Below are positions 1-5,218 of a stretch of DNA of 5,266 nucleotides, one piece after another. The position numbers were made by a program, and so were the translations under genes. Position 1 is the stretch's first letter. Each line of letters begins with the position of its first letter. The DNA is from Clostridia bacterium (GTDB lineage: Bacteria; Bacillota; Clostridia; Oscillospirales; Ruminococcaceae): NCBI GenBank assembly GCA_009177225.1, contig WFLZ01000063.1:18204-23469 (forward strand), written 5' to 3'. The notes beneath the pieces were generated by a model. The model was not told where the DNA came from, ran no database searches, and was given only the letters and a program-made list of their open reading frames with translations.

Positions 1-693
1 ATGATATTTTTTCTTGGCAGGGGAATAGTTTTAAGCTCGGTATCACTTGTAATTTCGGCGTTTGTCGGTTCAATGATTTCAATGGGATTTATTCTGATGA
101 TTTCGGGCAGAGTCAGAAAAATGTCGGTTCTTATAATAAGCGGTGTGATGATTGGTTATATATGTTCCGCTGTGACCGACATTATTGTGACTTTTGCGGA
201 CGATTCAAATATTGTTAAGCTGCATAACTGGTCTATGGGGACTTTTTCGGGAACAGACTGGAATGACATAAAAGTAATTGCCGTTATATCTGCTGTTGCA
301 CTTGTGTGGGCGTTTCTACTGTCGAAACCTATGGGAGCGTATCAGATGGGAGAGGGATACGCTATAAACATGGGTGTGAATATAAAGCTTTTTCGTGCTG
401 AACTGATTTTGTTGTCAAGTCTGCTGTCTGCCTGCGTAACTGCTTTTGCCGGACCTGTTTCATTCGTGGGAATAGCAGTACCGCATTTGGTAAAAAGTCT
501 TTTCGGAACGGCGAAGCCTGTAATTGTAATTCCTGCGTCTTTTCTTGGTGGAGCGGTTTTCTGTCTTTTGTGCGACTTAATCGCAAGGACGCTCTTTTCA
601 CCTGTAGAGCTTAGTATAAGTTCGGTTACGGCAGTATTCGGCACACCTGTTGTTATGTGGATAATGCTGAAAAAACACCGGAGGAGTGTCTGA
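1..693 (+). CDS. FecCD-family ABC transporter permease (metal-chelate uptake), 5' end outside window
   Basis: This is the membrane permease of a type II ABC importer of the FecCD/BtuC family, which moves iron-siderophores, haem or cobalamin across the cytoplasmic membrane. The visible 230 residues are very hydrophobic, with helices at roughly 10-35, 42-64, 90-108, 133-150, 172-195 and 205-223. The family's conserved region lies at 151-165 (GPVSFVGIAVPHLVK), followed by the usual helix with CDLIARTL (191-198) and the end GTPVVMWIML (214-223). In this family that region contacts the ATPase. FecCD permeases are normally about 320-350 residues, so about 100 N-terminal residues are missing. The ATG at the first base is therefore probably an internal methionine and not the true start. 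The stop lies 3 nt before the ATPase ATG, so the two are co-transcribed. The substrate cannot be told from this fragment. Confidence 0.92.
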   Translation: MIFFLGRGIVLSSVSLVISAFVGSMISMGFILMISGRVRKMSVLIISGVMIGYICSAVTDIIVTFADDSNIVKLHNWSMGTFSGTDWNDIKVIAVISAVALVWAFLLSKPMGAYQMGEGYAINMGVNIKLFRAELILLSSLLSACVTAFAGPVSFVGIAVPHLVKSLFGTAKPVIVIPASFLGGAVFCLLCDLIARTLFSPVELSISSVTAVFGTPVVMWIMLKKHRRSV

Positions 694-696
694 AAG

Positions 697-1827
697 ATGA
701 AGGAAAATGTAATCAGTGCAGAAAATCTTTCTGTAGGGTACGGGAAAAAAATAGTAGTCGGCGATATTGACTTTCATGTGCGTCACGGTGAGATACTCAC
801 TCTTATAGGTTCTAACGGTTCGGGAAAATCCACCATACTGAAAAGCATACTTCTGCAAATTCAAACAATTTCCGGAGCGGTTTTCATAAACGGAAAAAAC
901 ATCGGAGAGATGAGCGGTAAGGAGATTTCAAGAAGTATGTCGGCAGTAATGACTGAACGCATTGAGCCGGAACTCATGACGTGTGGAGATGTTGTTGAAT
1001 CGGGACGTTATCCCTATACTAACAGACTGGGTATTCTTTCACGGAACGATATGGAAAAAGTTGATGAAGCAATGGAACTTGTCGGTGTAAAGTCTTTAAA
1101 AAACACGGATTTCGGCTGTATAAGCGACGGACAGAGACAGCGTGTAATGCTTGCAAGGGCGATTTGTCAGGAGCCGGAAATACTTGTCCTTGACGAGCCT
1201 ACTTCTTTTCTGGACATACACCATAAACTTGAACTTCTTAATATACTTAAAAAGCTTGTTAAAGAAAAAAATCTTGCTGTTATTATGTCACTTCATGAGT
1301 TGGATTTGGCACAGAAAGTTTCAGACAGAATTATGTGTATAAACAATGGCAGGGCAGAAAAAATCGGCACACCGGAAGAAATTTTTTCTGGTGACTATAT
1401 CAGCAGTCTTTATAATATAGACAATAAAAGTTTCAGTAATTATTACTGTTCGGCAGAACTGGAACGTTCGCAGGGAAATCCGGAGATATTTGTCATATCG
1501 GGAGGCGGTGACGGTATACCTATTTATCGTCGTTTACAGCGTATGGGTATACCTTTTTCAGCAGGTGTAATTCATGAAAATGATATTGAATATCCGGTAT
1601 TGTCGGCACTTGCTGTGGAAACGGTCACGGAAAAGGTTTTTGAACCCATAAGCGATTCCACTGTAAAAAAGGCTGTTGAAATAATGAAAAAATGTTCCGC
1701 AGTTATAAACACCTGTAATACATGGGGAACTATGAACAGAGGAAATATGGTTCTGCTTGAAACTGCCGGAAAACTCGGACTTCTTATTCAGCCTGATGAA
1801 TTATCAGAATATAATAAAACAAGGTGA
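697..1827 (+). CDS. FecE-type ABC transporter ATP-binding protein with extra C-terminal domain
   Basis: This is the cytoplasmic ATPase that powers the adjacent permease. The nucleotide-binding domain covers about residues 5-245: Walker A GSNGSGKST (38-46), signature ISDGQRQR (142-149, SDGQ in place of the usual SGGQ), Walker B ILVLDEPT (162-169), D-loop SFLD (170-173) and H-loop His200. The Q-loop position reads VMTERIEP (84-91), with no glutamine where most family members have one. Typical FecE proteins have about 250-270 residues. This one has 376, with an added domain from about 258 containing a glycine-rich turn (FVISGGGDGIP, 265-275) and a conserved-looking tail ending near 364. The function of that domain is unknown to me; regulatory or ligand-sensing roles are only guesses. 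The ATG follows GGAGGAG at 680-686, which overlaps the end of the permease gene, so translation may be coupled. Confidence 0.93.
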   Translation: MKENVISAENLSVGYGKKIVVGDIDFHVRHGEILTLIGSNGSGKSTILKSILLQIQTISGAVFINGKNIGEMSGKEISRSMSAVMTERIEPELMTCGDVVESGRYPYTNRLGILSRNDMEKVDEAMELVGVKSLKNTDFGCISDGQRQRVMLARAICQEPEILVLDEPTSFLDIHHKLELLNILKKLVKEKNLAVIMSLHELDLAQKVSDRIMCINNGRAEKIGTPEEIFSGDYISSLYNIDNKSFSNYYCSAELERSQGNPEIFVISGGGDGIPIYRRLQRMGIPFSAGVIHENDIEYPVLSALAVETVTEKVFEPISDSTVKKAVEIMKKCSAVINTCNTWGTMNRGNMVLLETAGKLGLLIQPDELSEYNKTR

Positions 1828-1856
1828 CATTCCGTTTAAAGAATGTCACCTTTTGT
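1821..1856. terminator. Intrinsic terminator shared by convergent frames
   Basis: A perfect 12-bp inverted repeat (1821-1832 with 1841-1852, AAGGTGACATTC / GAATGTCACCTT) encloses an 8-nt loop. On the plus strand it runs into TTTTGTT, ending the ABC operon. Read on the minus strand the hairpin is followed by GTTTTATTAT, a weaker U-rich tail, so it may act in both directions. The ABC ATPase stop codon (1825-1827) lies in the left arm. The stop of the minus-strand dockerin remnant (1836-1838) lies in the loop. Confidence 0.85.
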
Positions 1857-2039
1857 TATTGCAGGTATCTCGTCATATGACAAATTATCGCTTTCATAAA
1901 ATTTTCCTTTAAATATTAATTGTGTTCTCATAGCGAATATATCAAAAACATCAATTCTGCTGTCCCTGTTCACGTCTGCCTCATAGCCAACGGTTTTGTT
2001 TTTGAGCAGGTAATTTTGTATTTTGGGAAACTTCTGATT
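1836..2039 (-). pseudogene. Remnant of a dockerin-bearing protein (C-terminal half-dockerin, no start)
   Basis: The minus strand is open for 67 codons between an in-frame TAA (2040-2042) and the TAA at 1836-1838, with no ATG before codon 37 and no ribosome binding site. Residues 22-37 read DVNRDSRIDVFDIFAM. This has the dockerin calcium-loop spacing, with D22, N24, D26, D30 and D33 as ligands, followed by the F-helix. Just upstream, IQNYLLKNKTVGYEA (7-21) resembles the helix and linker that end the first dockerin repeat. Intact type I dockerins have two such repeats of about 22 residues and dock onto cohesins of cellulosome scaffoldins or cell-surface proteins. Here the first loop and everything before it are gone, while the natural 3' end seems to survive. 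The lack of a start and the truncation at about 2040 indicate decay, not a functional small gene. Confidence 0.72.
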
Positions 2040-2064
2040 TTAATATTTTTTTACAGTTGAAATG

Positions 2065-2093
2065 TTGACAAAAATGAATATTTATGGTAAACT
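2065..2093 (+). promoter_or_regulatory. Sigma-A-type promoter with extended -10 for the 45-codon gene
   Basis: A consensus TTGACA (-35, 2065-2070) is separated by exactly 17 nt from TAAACT (-10, 2088-2093), which is preceded by TGG, an extended -10. Transcription would begin near 2100 and give an untranslated leader of about 39 nt. A T-tract at 2046-2052 lies just upstream. The only gene it can serve directly is the mini-ORF starting at 2139. Confidence 0.8.
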
Positions 2094-2138
2094 ATATCAT
2101 AGAGTATGAATTAAATAGTAAACACGGAGGGAATAAAA

Positions 2139-2276
2139 ATGTATGAACTTATGATTATAGCAGAAAATGCACCTCTTACAGGTGATAATTTTCCGGCAAA
2201 GGCTCTTATTATAGTAGGTGTTATTGCAGCAGCCCTTGCTGTTGCGACAACAGTTTTGTCAAAGAAAAAGAAATAA
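2139..2276 (+). CDS. 45-residue mini-protein resembling a free sortase sorting signal
   Basis: I do not recognise a named gene. The product has 45 residues in three parts: a short N-terminus without positive charge (MYELMIIAEN, 1-10), a sorting-like motif APLTGDN (11-17), and one hydrophobic helix (about 21-40) ending in KKKK. This is the order of a C-terminal sortase cell-wall sorting signal (LPxTG-like motif, helix, basic tail), but with no protein in front and no signal peptide. It is not the 3' end of a longer gene: an in-frame TAA lies at 2112-2114, and GGAGGG (2126-2131) sits 7 nt before the ATG. With its own promoter and terminator it is very likely expressed. Expected topology is N-outside, C-inside. 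If a sortase cut between T14 and G15, a 14-residue peptide would be attached to the wall or released. That step is inference; a plain single-pass membrane peptide is the alternative. Confidence 0.82.
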   Translation: MYELMIIAENAPLTGDNFPAKALIIVGVIAAALAVATTVLSKKKK

Positions 2277-2294
2277 ATCTAATTAAATAGTTGT

Positions 2295-2341
2295 CCCTCC
2301 GCATATACTTATATCAAGTATTATAAAGCGGAGGTTTTTTT
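2295..2341 (+). terminator. Terminator that doubles as the Shine-Dalgarno of the next gene
   Basis: CCTCCGC (2296-2302) pairs with GCGGAGG (2328-2334), with an inner stem ATACTT/AAGTAT (2305-2310 with 2316-2321), and is followed by seven T (2335-2341). This ends the mini-protein transcript. The ylmC-like ATG starts at 2342, directly after the T-tract, and its only ribosome binding site is the GGAGG (2330-2334) inside the 3' arm. Any read-through transcript would therefore hide that site in the hairpin. Confidence 0.82.
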
Positions 2342-2626
2342 ATGATTTGCAGGCTTGAGGATTTACGCAGAAAGGAAGTAATTGACATAACAACAGGCGA
2401 AAGGCTAGGGTATATAGACGACGCTGAAATGAATCTTGAAAAATCGTCGGTTCAGTCCCTTGTTATTTATGGCAGGGAACGTTTTTTCGGATTTCTCGGC
2501 AGAGAGGACGATGTTGTTATACCATGCAGTGAAATAAAAGTTGTCGGAAATGATGTCGTACTTATAAAACATTCAAAAGCAACACATATCACAAATATTC
2601 GGAAAATCTCGTCTGAAAGTTCGTGA
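2342..2626 (+). CDS. YlmC/YmxH-family PRC-barrel protein
   Basis: The 94-residue product matches the small PRC-barrel proteins annotated as the YlmC/YmxH sporulation family. Supporting segments are the opening RLEDLRRKEVIDITTGERLG (4-23), the aspartates of YIDDAE (24-29), RFFGFLGRED (47-56), VVIPCSEIKVVG (58-69) and the terminal strand DVVLIK (71-76). Length and order are as usual for the family. The molecular function is not established: the label comes from presence in endospore formers and sporulation-linked expression, and members also occur in bacteria not known to sporulate. The protein should be cytoplasmic, with no signal peptide or membrane helix. The start is fixed by GGAGG at 2330-2334, 7 nt upstream. 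No convincing promoter of its own is visible, so it probably depends on read-through from the 45-codon gene or on a weak internal promoter near TATACT (2304-2309). Confidence 0.85.
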   Translation: MICRLEDLRRKEVIDITTGERLGYIDDAEMNLEKSSVQSLVIYGRERFFGFLGREDDVVIPCSEIKVVGNDVVLIKHSKATHITNIRKISSESS

Positions 2627-2676
2627 AAAATGCTGTAAAAATAACTCTTGATTTTTTTTGAAGAAAATGGTATAAT
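2626..2676 (+). promoter_or_regulatory. Strong sigma-A promoter of rpsB-tsf with UP-like A-tracts
   Basis: TTGATT (-35, 2648-2653) and a perfect TATAAT (-10, 2671-2676) are 17 nt apart, and TGG before the -10 makes it extended. Two A5 tracts (2626-2630 and 2637-2641) are 11 bp apart and fall at about -57 to -53 and -46 to -42 from the expected start near 2683. That is where the alpha subunit of RNA polymerase contacts UP elements. The distal tract overlaps the last base of the ylmC-like stop codon. Confidence 0.88.
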
Positions 2677-2682
2677 ATTAAG

Positions 2683-2785
2683 GCAATTCGCACATCGGTG
2701 CTTTTACGGGTTGGTGCATTCATGTGAATGTTGTCCGTGAGTCAAGTCCGGTGGAGGATTAATTTCAACCAATTTTTAAGGAGGA
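2683..2785 (+). promoter_or_regulatory. Structured 5' leader of rpsB (candidate S2 autoregulatory element)
   Basis: Between the predicted transcription start and the rpsB ribosome binding site, about 110 nt contain folded elements. Hairpin 1 is GCAC-ATCG-GTGC (2690-2701). Hairpin 2 has an outer stem ACGG/CCGT (2706-2709 with 2735-2738) and an inner stem CATTC/GAATG around the loop ATGT, separated by an asymmetric internal loop. GGTTG in that region (2709-2713) is complementary to CAACC (2766-2770) just ahead of the true SD, which would allow a long-range or pseudoknot contact, although G2709 is also used by the outer stem. A second SD-like GTGGAGG (2751-2757) has no start codon at a usable distance. 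There is no terminator in the leader, so control would act on translation. Feedback on rpsB by S2 is known in proteobacteria; its use here is inference. Confidence 0.5.
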
Positions 2786-2792
2786 CTACACA

Positions 2793-3536
2793 ATGGGAGT
2801 AGTATCAATGAAACAGCTTCTTGAAGCTGGTGTTCACTTTGGTCATCAGACAAGAAGATGGAATCCGAAAATGGCTCCGTACATTTTCACAGAAAGAAAC
2901 GGAATCTACATTATCGACCTTCAGAAAACTGTAAAGAAGCTTGAAGAAGCTTATATGTTCGTTCGTGACCTCTCAGCAGAGGGCGGCGAGGTTCTCTTTG
3001 TAGGTACAAAGAAGCAGGCAGGCGATTCTGTAAGAGAAGAAGCTACAAGAGCTGGTGCGCACTATGTAAACGCAAGATGGCTCGGCGGTATGCTCACAAA
3101 CTTCAAGACAATCCAGACAAGAATCAAGAGACTTGAACAGCTTCATACTATGGAAGAAGACGGTACTTTTGCACTTCTCCCCAAGAAAGAAGTTGTTAAG
3201 CATAATCTCGAAATTGAGAAGCTTGAAAAGTTCCTCGGCGGTATCAAGAACATGAAGAAGCTCCCCGCAGCTCTCTTTATCGTTGACCCAAGAAAAGAAA
3301 AGATTGCTGTAGCTGAAGCTAAGAAACTCAATATTCCGATTGTTGCTATCGTAGATACAAACTGCGACCCTGACGAAGTTGACTATGTAATCCCTGGTAA
3401 CGACGACGCTATCAGAGCAGTTAAGCTTATTGCTGGTACAATCGCTAACGCTGTTATTGAAGGCAGACAGGGCGATGACAACAGTGCAGAAGAAGTTCAG
3501 GAAACTCCCGCAGAGGAAGTTTCTGACGCTGAATAA
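2793..3536 (+). CDS. rpsB: 30S ribosomal protein S2
   Basis: Ribosomal protein S2 (uS2) joins the 30S subunit late in assembly, at the back of the head-body junction, and is needed for S1 or mRNA docking. The N-terminus carries the family hallmark [20 protein letters not shown] (4-23). Other conserved stretches are [10 protein letters not shown] (38-47), [12 protein letters not shown] (65-76), [14 protein letters not shown] (91-104) and [17 protein letters not shown] (160-176). The coiled-coil insertion holds the [16 protein letters not shown] segment (about 143-158). At 247 residues it has normal length, ending in a disordered acidic tail (about 229-247). AAGGAGG (2778-2784) lies 8 nt before the ATG. 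Codon use is strongly biased (AAG, CTC, GCT), as expected for a highly expressed gene. It is the first gene of the rpsB-tsf operon. Confidence 0.98.
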   Translation: MGVVSMKQLLEAGVHFGHQTRRWNPKMAPYIFTERNGIYIIDLQKTVKKLEEAYMFVRDLSAEGGEVLFVGTKKQAGDSVREEATRAGAHYVNARWLGGMLTNFKTIQTRIKRLEQLHTMEEDGTFALLPKKEVVKHNLEIEKLEKFLGGIKNMKKLPAALFIVDPRKEKIAVAEAKKLNIPIVAIVDTNCDPDEVDYVIPGNDDAIRAVKLIAGTIANAVIEGRQGDDNSAEEVQETPAEEVSDAE

Positions 3537-3552
3537 TTTTTCAGAAAAATTT

Positions 3553-3580
3553 AAACCCGAATTTAATTATTCGGGTTTTT
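3553..3580 (+). terminator. Intercistronic terminator/attenuator between rpsB and tsf
   Basis: AAACCCGAAT (3553-3562) pairs perfectly over 10 bp with ATTCGGGTTT (3569-3578) around a 6-nt loop, ending in T5 (3576-3580) before a C. No promoter is visible between it and tsf (3613). It most likely acts as a partial terminator that sets the S2 to EF-Ts ratio. It could instead be an mRNA-stabilising or processing hairpin. Confidence 0.8.
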
Positions 3581-3612
3581 CACAATAAAATAAATTACAG
3601 GAGGTAATTAAA

Positions 3613-4530
3613 ATGGGAAAAATTTCTGTTTCTGATATTAAGGCACTCATGAAGTCCACAGGCGTTGGAATGATGGACTGTAAGAAGGCTCTCGAAGCAA
3701 ATGAGGGCGATATGGATAAGGCTATTGAGTTCCTCAGAGAAAAGGGACTTGCTACACAGGCTAAGAAAGCAGACAGAGCTGCTGCTGAGGGTGTTGTTGC
3801 TGCTGTTGTAAACGGCAATGTAGGTGTTCTCCTCGAAGTAAACACAGAAACTGATTTTGCTGCTAATACAGATGATATCAGAAATTTCGTAAATGCTGTT
3901 GCTAACACTATCATTGAAAAAAATCCTGCTGACGTTGAGGCTCTTAAGGCTGAAACAATCAGCGGTGGTACTGGTACAGTTGGTGAGGCTCTTACAGAAC
4001 TCGCTGGTATGAAAATCAGAGAAAATATCGTTATCCGTCGTTTCACAAGACTTGAAGGCGTTCTTGCTTCCTATATCCACAACGGTGGTAGCATCGGCGT
4101 TATGGTTAAGCTTGATACAGAACTTTCTACTGAACAGGTTTCCGCTATAGGTAAGGACGTTGCAATGCAGTCTGCTGCTCTTAATGCTCCTTATCTCTGT
4201 CGTGAACAGGTTCCGGCTGATACTCTTGACAAGGAAAGAGAAATTATGCTTGCTCAGATGGCAGAAGACCCGAAAATGGCAAGCAAGCCTGAACAGGTTC
4301 GTGCTAAGATTGTTGAGGGCAAGATTGGCAAGTACTACAGTGAAAACTGTCTTCTTGAACAGGCTTTCGTCAAGGACGACAAGCTTTCAGTTCAGGGTTA
4401 TGTTGACGCAGAGGCTAAGAAGCTTGGCGGTTCAATAAAGGTTGTTGACGTTATCCGTTACGAGCGTGGCGAAGGCGTTGAAAAGAAAGAAGATAACCTT
4501 GCTGACGAAGTTGCAAAGATGATTAAGTAA
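3613..4530 (+). CDS. tsf: Translation elongation factor Ts
   Basis: EF-Ts is the cytoplasmic nucleotide exchange factor that releases GDP from EF-Tu. The N-terminal UBA-like domain spans about 4-45 and carries the signatures LMKSTGVGMMDCKKAL (12-27) and DMDKAIEFLREKG (33-45). The core motif that enters the EF-Tu nucleotide site is NTETDFAAN (77-85), with the family Asp81 and Phe82; the residue after Phe is Ala where many EF-Ts have Val. Two subdomains of the core and the C-terminal helix follow, with typical stretches at 128-135 (LAGMKIRE) and 234-248. At 305 residues it is the long form found in many Clostridia. AGGAGGT (3599-3605) is 7 nt upstream of the ATG. It has the same high-expression codon bias as rpsB and probably depends on read-through of the preceding hairpin. 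Confidence 0.98.
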   Translation: MGKISVSDIKALMKSTGVGMMDCKKALEANEGDMDKAIEFLREKGLATQAKKADRAAAEGVVAAVVNGNVGVLLEVNTETDFAANTDDIRNFVNAVANTIIEKNPADVEALKAETISGGTGTVGEALTELAGMKIRENIVIRRFTRLEGVLASYIHNGGSIGVMVKLDTELSTEQVSAIGKDVAMQSAALNAPYLCREQVPADTLDKEREIMLAQMAEDPKMASKPEQVRAKIVEGKIGKYYSENCLLEQAFVKDDKLSVQGYVDAEAKKLGGSIKVVDVIRYERGEGVEKKEDNLADEVAKMIK

Positions 4531-4536
4531 TTTTTT

Positions 4537-4564
4537 AAACCGCAGGTTTATCCTGCGGTTTTTT
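4537..4564 (+). terminator. Intrinsic terminator after tsf
   Basis: AAACCGCAGG (4537-4546) pairs over 10 bp with CCTGCGGTTT (4552-4561) around the loop TTTAT, followed by a run of T to 4564. It starts 7 nt after the tsf stop and should end most rpsB-tsf transcripts. The Shine-Dalgarno of the next gene begins only 4 nt after the T-run. Confidence 0.88.
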
Positions 4565-4579
4565 AATGGAGGTGTTTAT

Positions 4580-5218
4580 ATGAGAATGTCTAAAAAAATA
4601 TGGTTTCTCGCTTTGACTTGTCTGGCACTGGTTTTTTCGCTGGCTTTTCTTGACGATACAAAACGCTACATAAAAGGCAATGAAATTGATTTCAACAGTT
4701 CAAAGCAGGTTGATTTTTCTGACCCTTATGCCATGATAAGCGGTGAAATAGATTTTGTGTATGGACCTTTTGCAACTTATGAGGAAACTACTAAAAAGTA
4801 TGGTATGACTATACGCAAAAAGGAAACTAATTATTATATTGTAAGCAATCTTGATGATATTGATTTCTTTACAGTTATTTCAACGTCAGACAAAGACCTT
4901 ATCTCAGAACTTGACAAAGCCGCAGATAAGTGGTTTGATTATTTTACGGATGAAAACGCTTCTGAACCAGTTGTTAATATCAAGTTCGACGGTAAACTCA
5001 GCTATCCGAGCAGTATGGACGAATATGAACAGTATTACAATGAAGCTGTGGACGACCTTTCAAATGTCGGCGTTGAAAAGTCGATGTTTGCCGATATGCA
5101 GATTACAGAGGGAAAAATAACAGTATTTTCAGTTATTGCGTTCATTGTGTGCTGTGTGCTGACAGTTGTTTTCCTGATACTGACTATCATGTCGTTTGTC
5201 ATGTCTCGCCGCATTTAA
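4580..5218 (+). CDS. Two-helix membrane protein with acidic external domain, function unknown
   Basis: I do not recognise the family with certainty; it resembles uncharacterised clostridial membrane proteins. The 212 residues comprise a basic N-terminus (MRMSKK), a helix at about 7-24, a domain of about 155 residues rich in Asp, Glu, Tyr and Phe (25-180), and a second helix (181-208) followed by SRRI. The charges at both ends predict both termini inside and the domain outside. A stretch with SGEIDFVYGPFATYEET (54-70) and TNYYIVSNLDDIDFFTVIST (83-102) looks like the start of a beta-rich fold. There is no lipobox: Cys14 is preceded by Thr. GGAGGTG (4568-4574) supports the ATG at 4580; ATG 4586 is a less well-spaced alternative. 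No promoter is seen between the tsf terminator and this gene. Codon use is less biased than in tsf. The stop is followed by further in-frame stops. Confidence 0.85.
   Translation: MRMSKKIWFLALTCLALVFSLAFLDDTKRYIKGNEIDFNSSKQVDFSDPYAMISGEIDFVYGPFATYEETTKKYGMTIRKKETNYYIVSNLDDIDFFTVISTSDKDLISELDKAADKWFDYFTDENASEPVVNIKFDGKLSYPSSMDEYEQYYNEAVDDLSNVGVEKSMFADMQITEGKITVFSVIAFIVCCVLTVVFLILTIMSFVMSRRI

Noticed and set aside
342..864. Minus-strand frames opposite the permease and the start of the ATPase gene
   Set aside because: They overlap well-supported plus-strand genes, have no ribosome binding site and show no recognisable protein features.
1151..1342. 63-codon plus-strand frame inside the ATPase gene
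   Set aside because: An out-of-frame shadow of the Walker B and H-loop region; the ATPase frame is unambiguous.
1836..2039. Treating the dockerin-like frame as a functional small gene
   Set aside because: There is no ATG ahead of the calcium loop, no ribosome binding site and no signal peptide, and an upstream in-frame stop at 2040-2042; a remnant fits better.
2281..2324. A sigma-A promoter for the ylmC-like gene using TATACT (2304-2309) or TATTAT (2319-2324)
   Set aside because: No acceptable -35 lies 16-18 nt upstream of either box; kept only as a weak possibility in the hairpin finding.
2683..2792. Transcription attenuator, T-box or metabolite riboswitch in the rpsB leader
   Set aside because: No hairpin followed by a T-tract precedes rpsB and no T-box or known riboswitch core sequence is recognisable; only translational control remains plausible.
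2973..3331. Minus-strand frames opposite rpsB
   Set aside because: Antisense shadows of a conserved ribosomal protein gene.
3567..4080. Two long minus-strand frames (159 and 161 codons) opposite tsf
   Set aside because: They are shadows of the biased codon pattern of tsf, with low-complexity Ser/Phe/Thr-rich translations, no ribosome binding site and no family resemblance.
4580..4640. Lipoprotein signal at Cys14 of the membrane protein
   Set aside because: The residues before the cysteine (Ala-Leu-Thr) do not fit a lipobox, which needs Gly, Ala or Ser next to the cysteine; a second helix and basic C-terminus indicate a two-pass protein.
4160..5120. Out-of-frame plus-strand ORFs inside tsf (4160-4438) and the membrane gene (4851-5120)
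   Set aside because: Both lie wholly within better-supported genes and lack Shine-Dalgarno sequences and credible protein composition.
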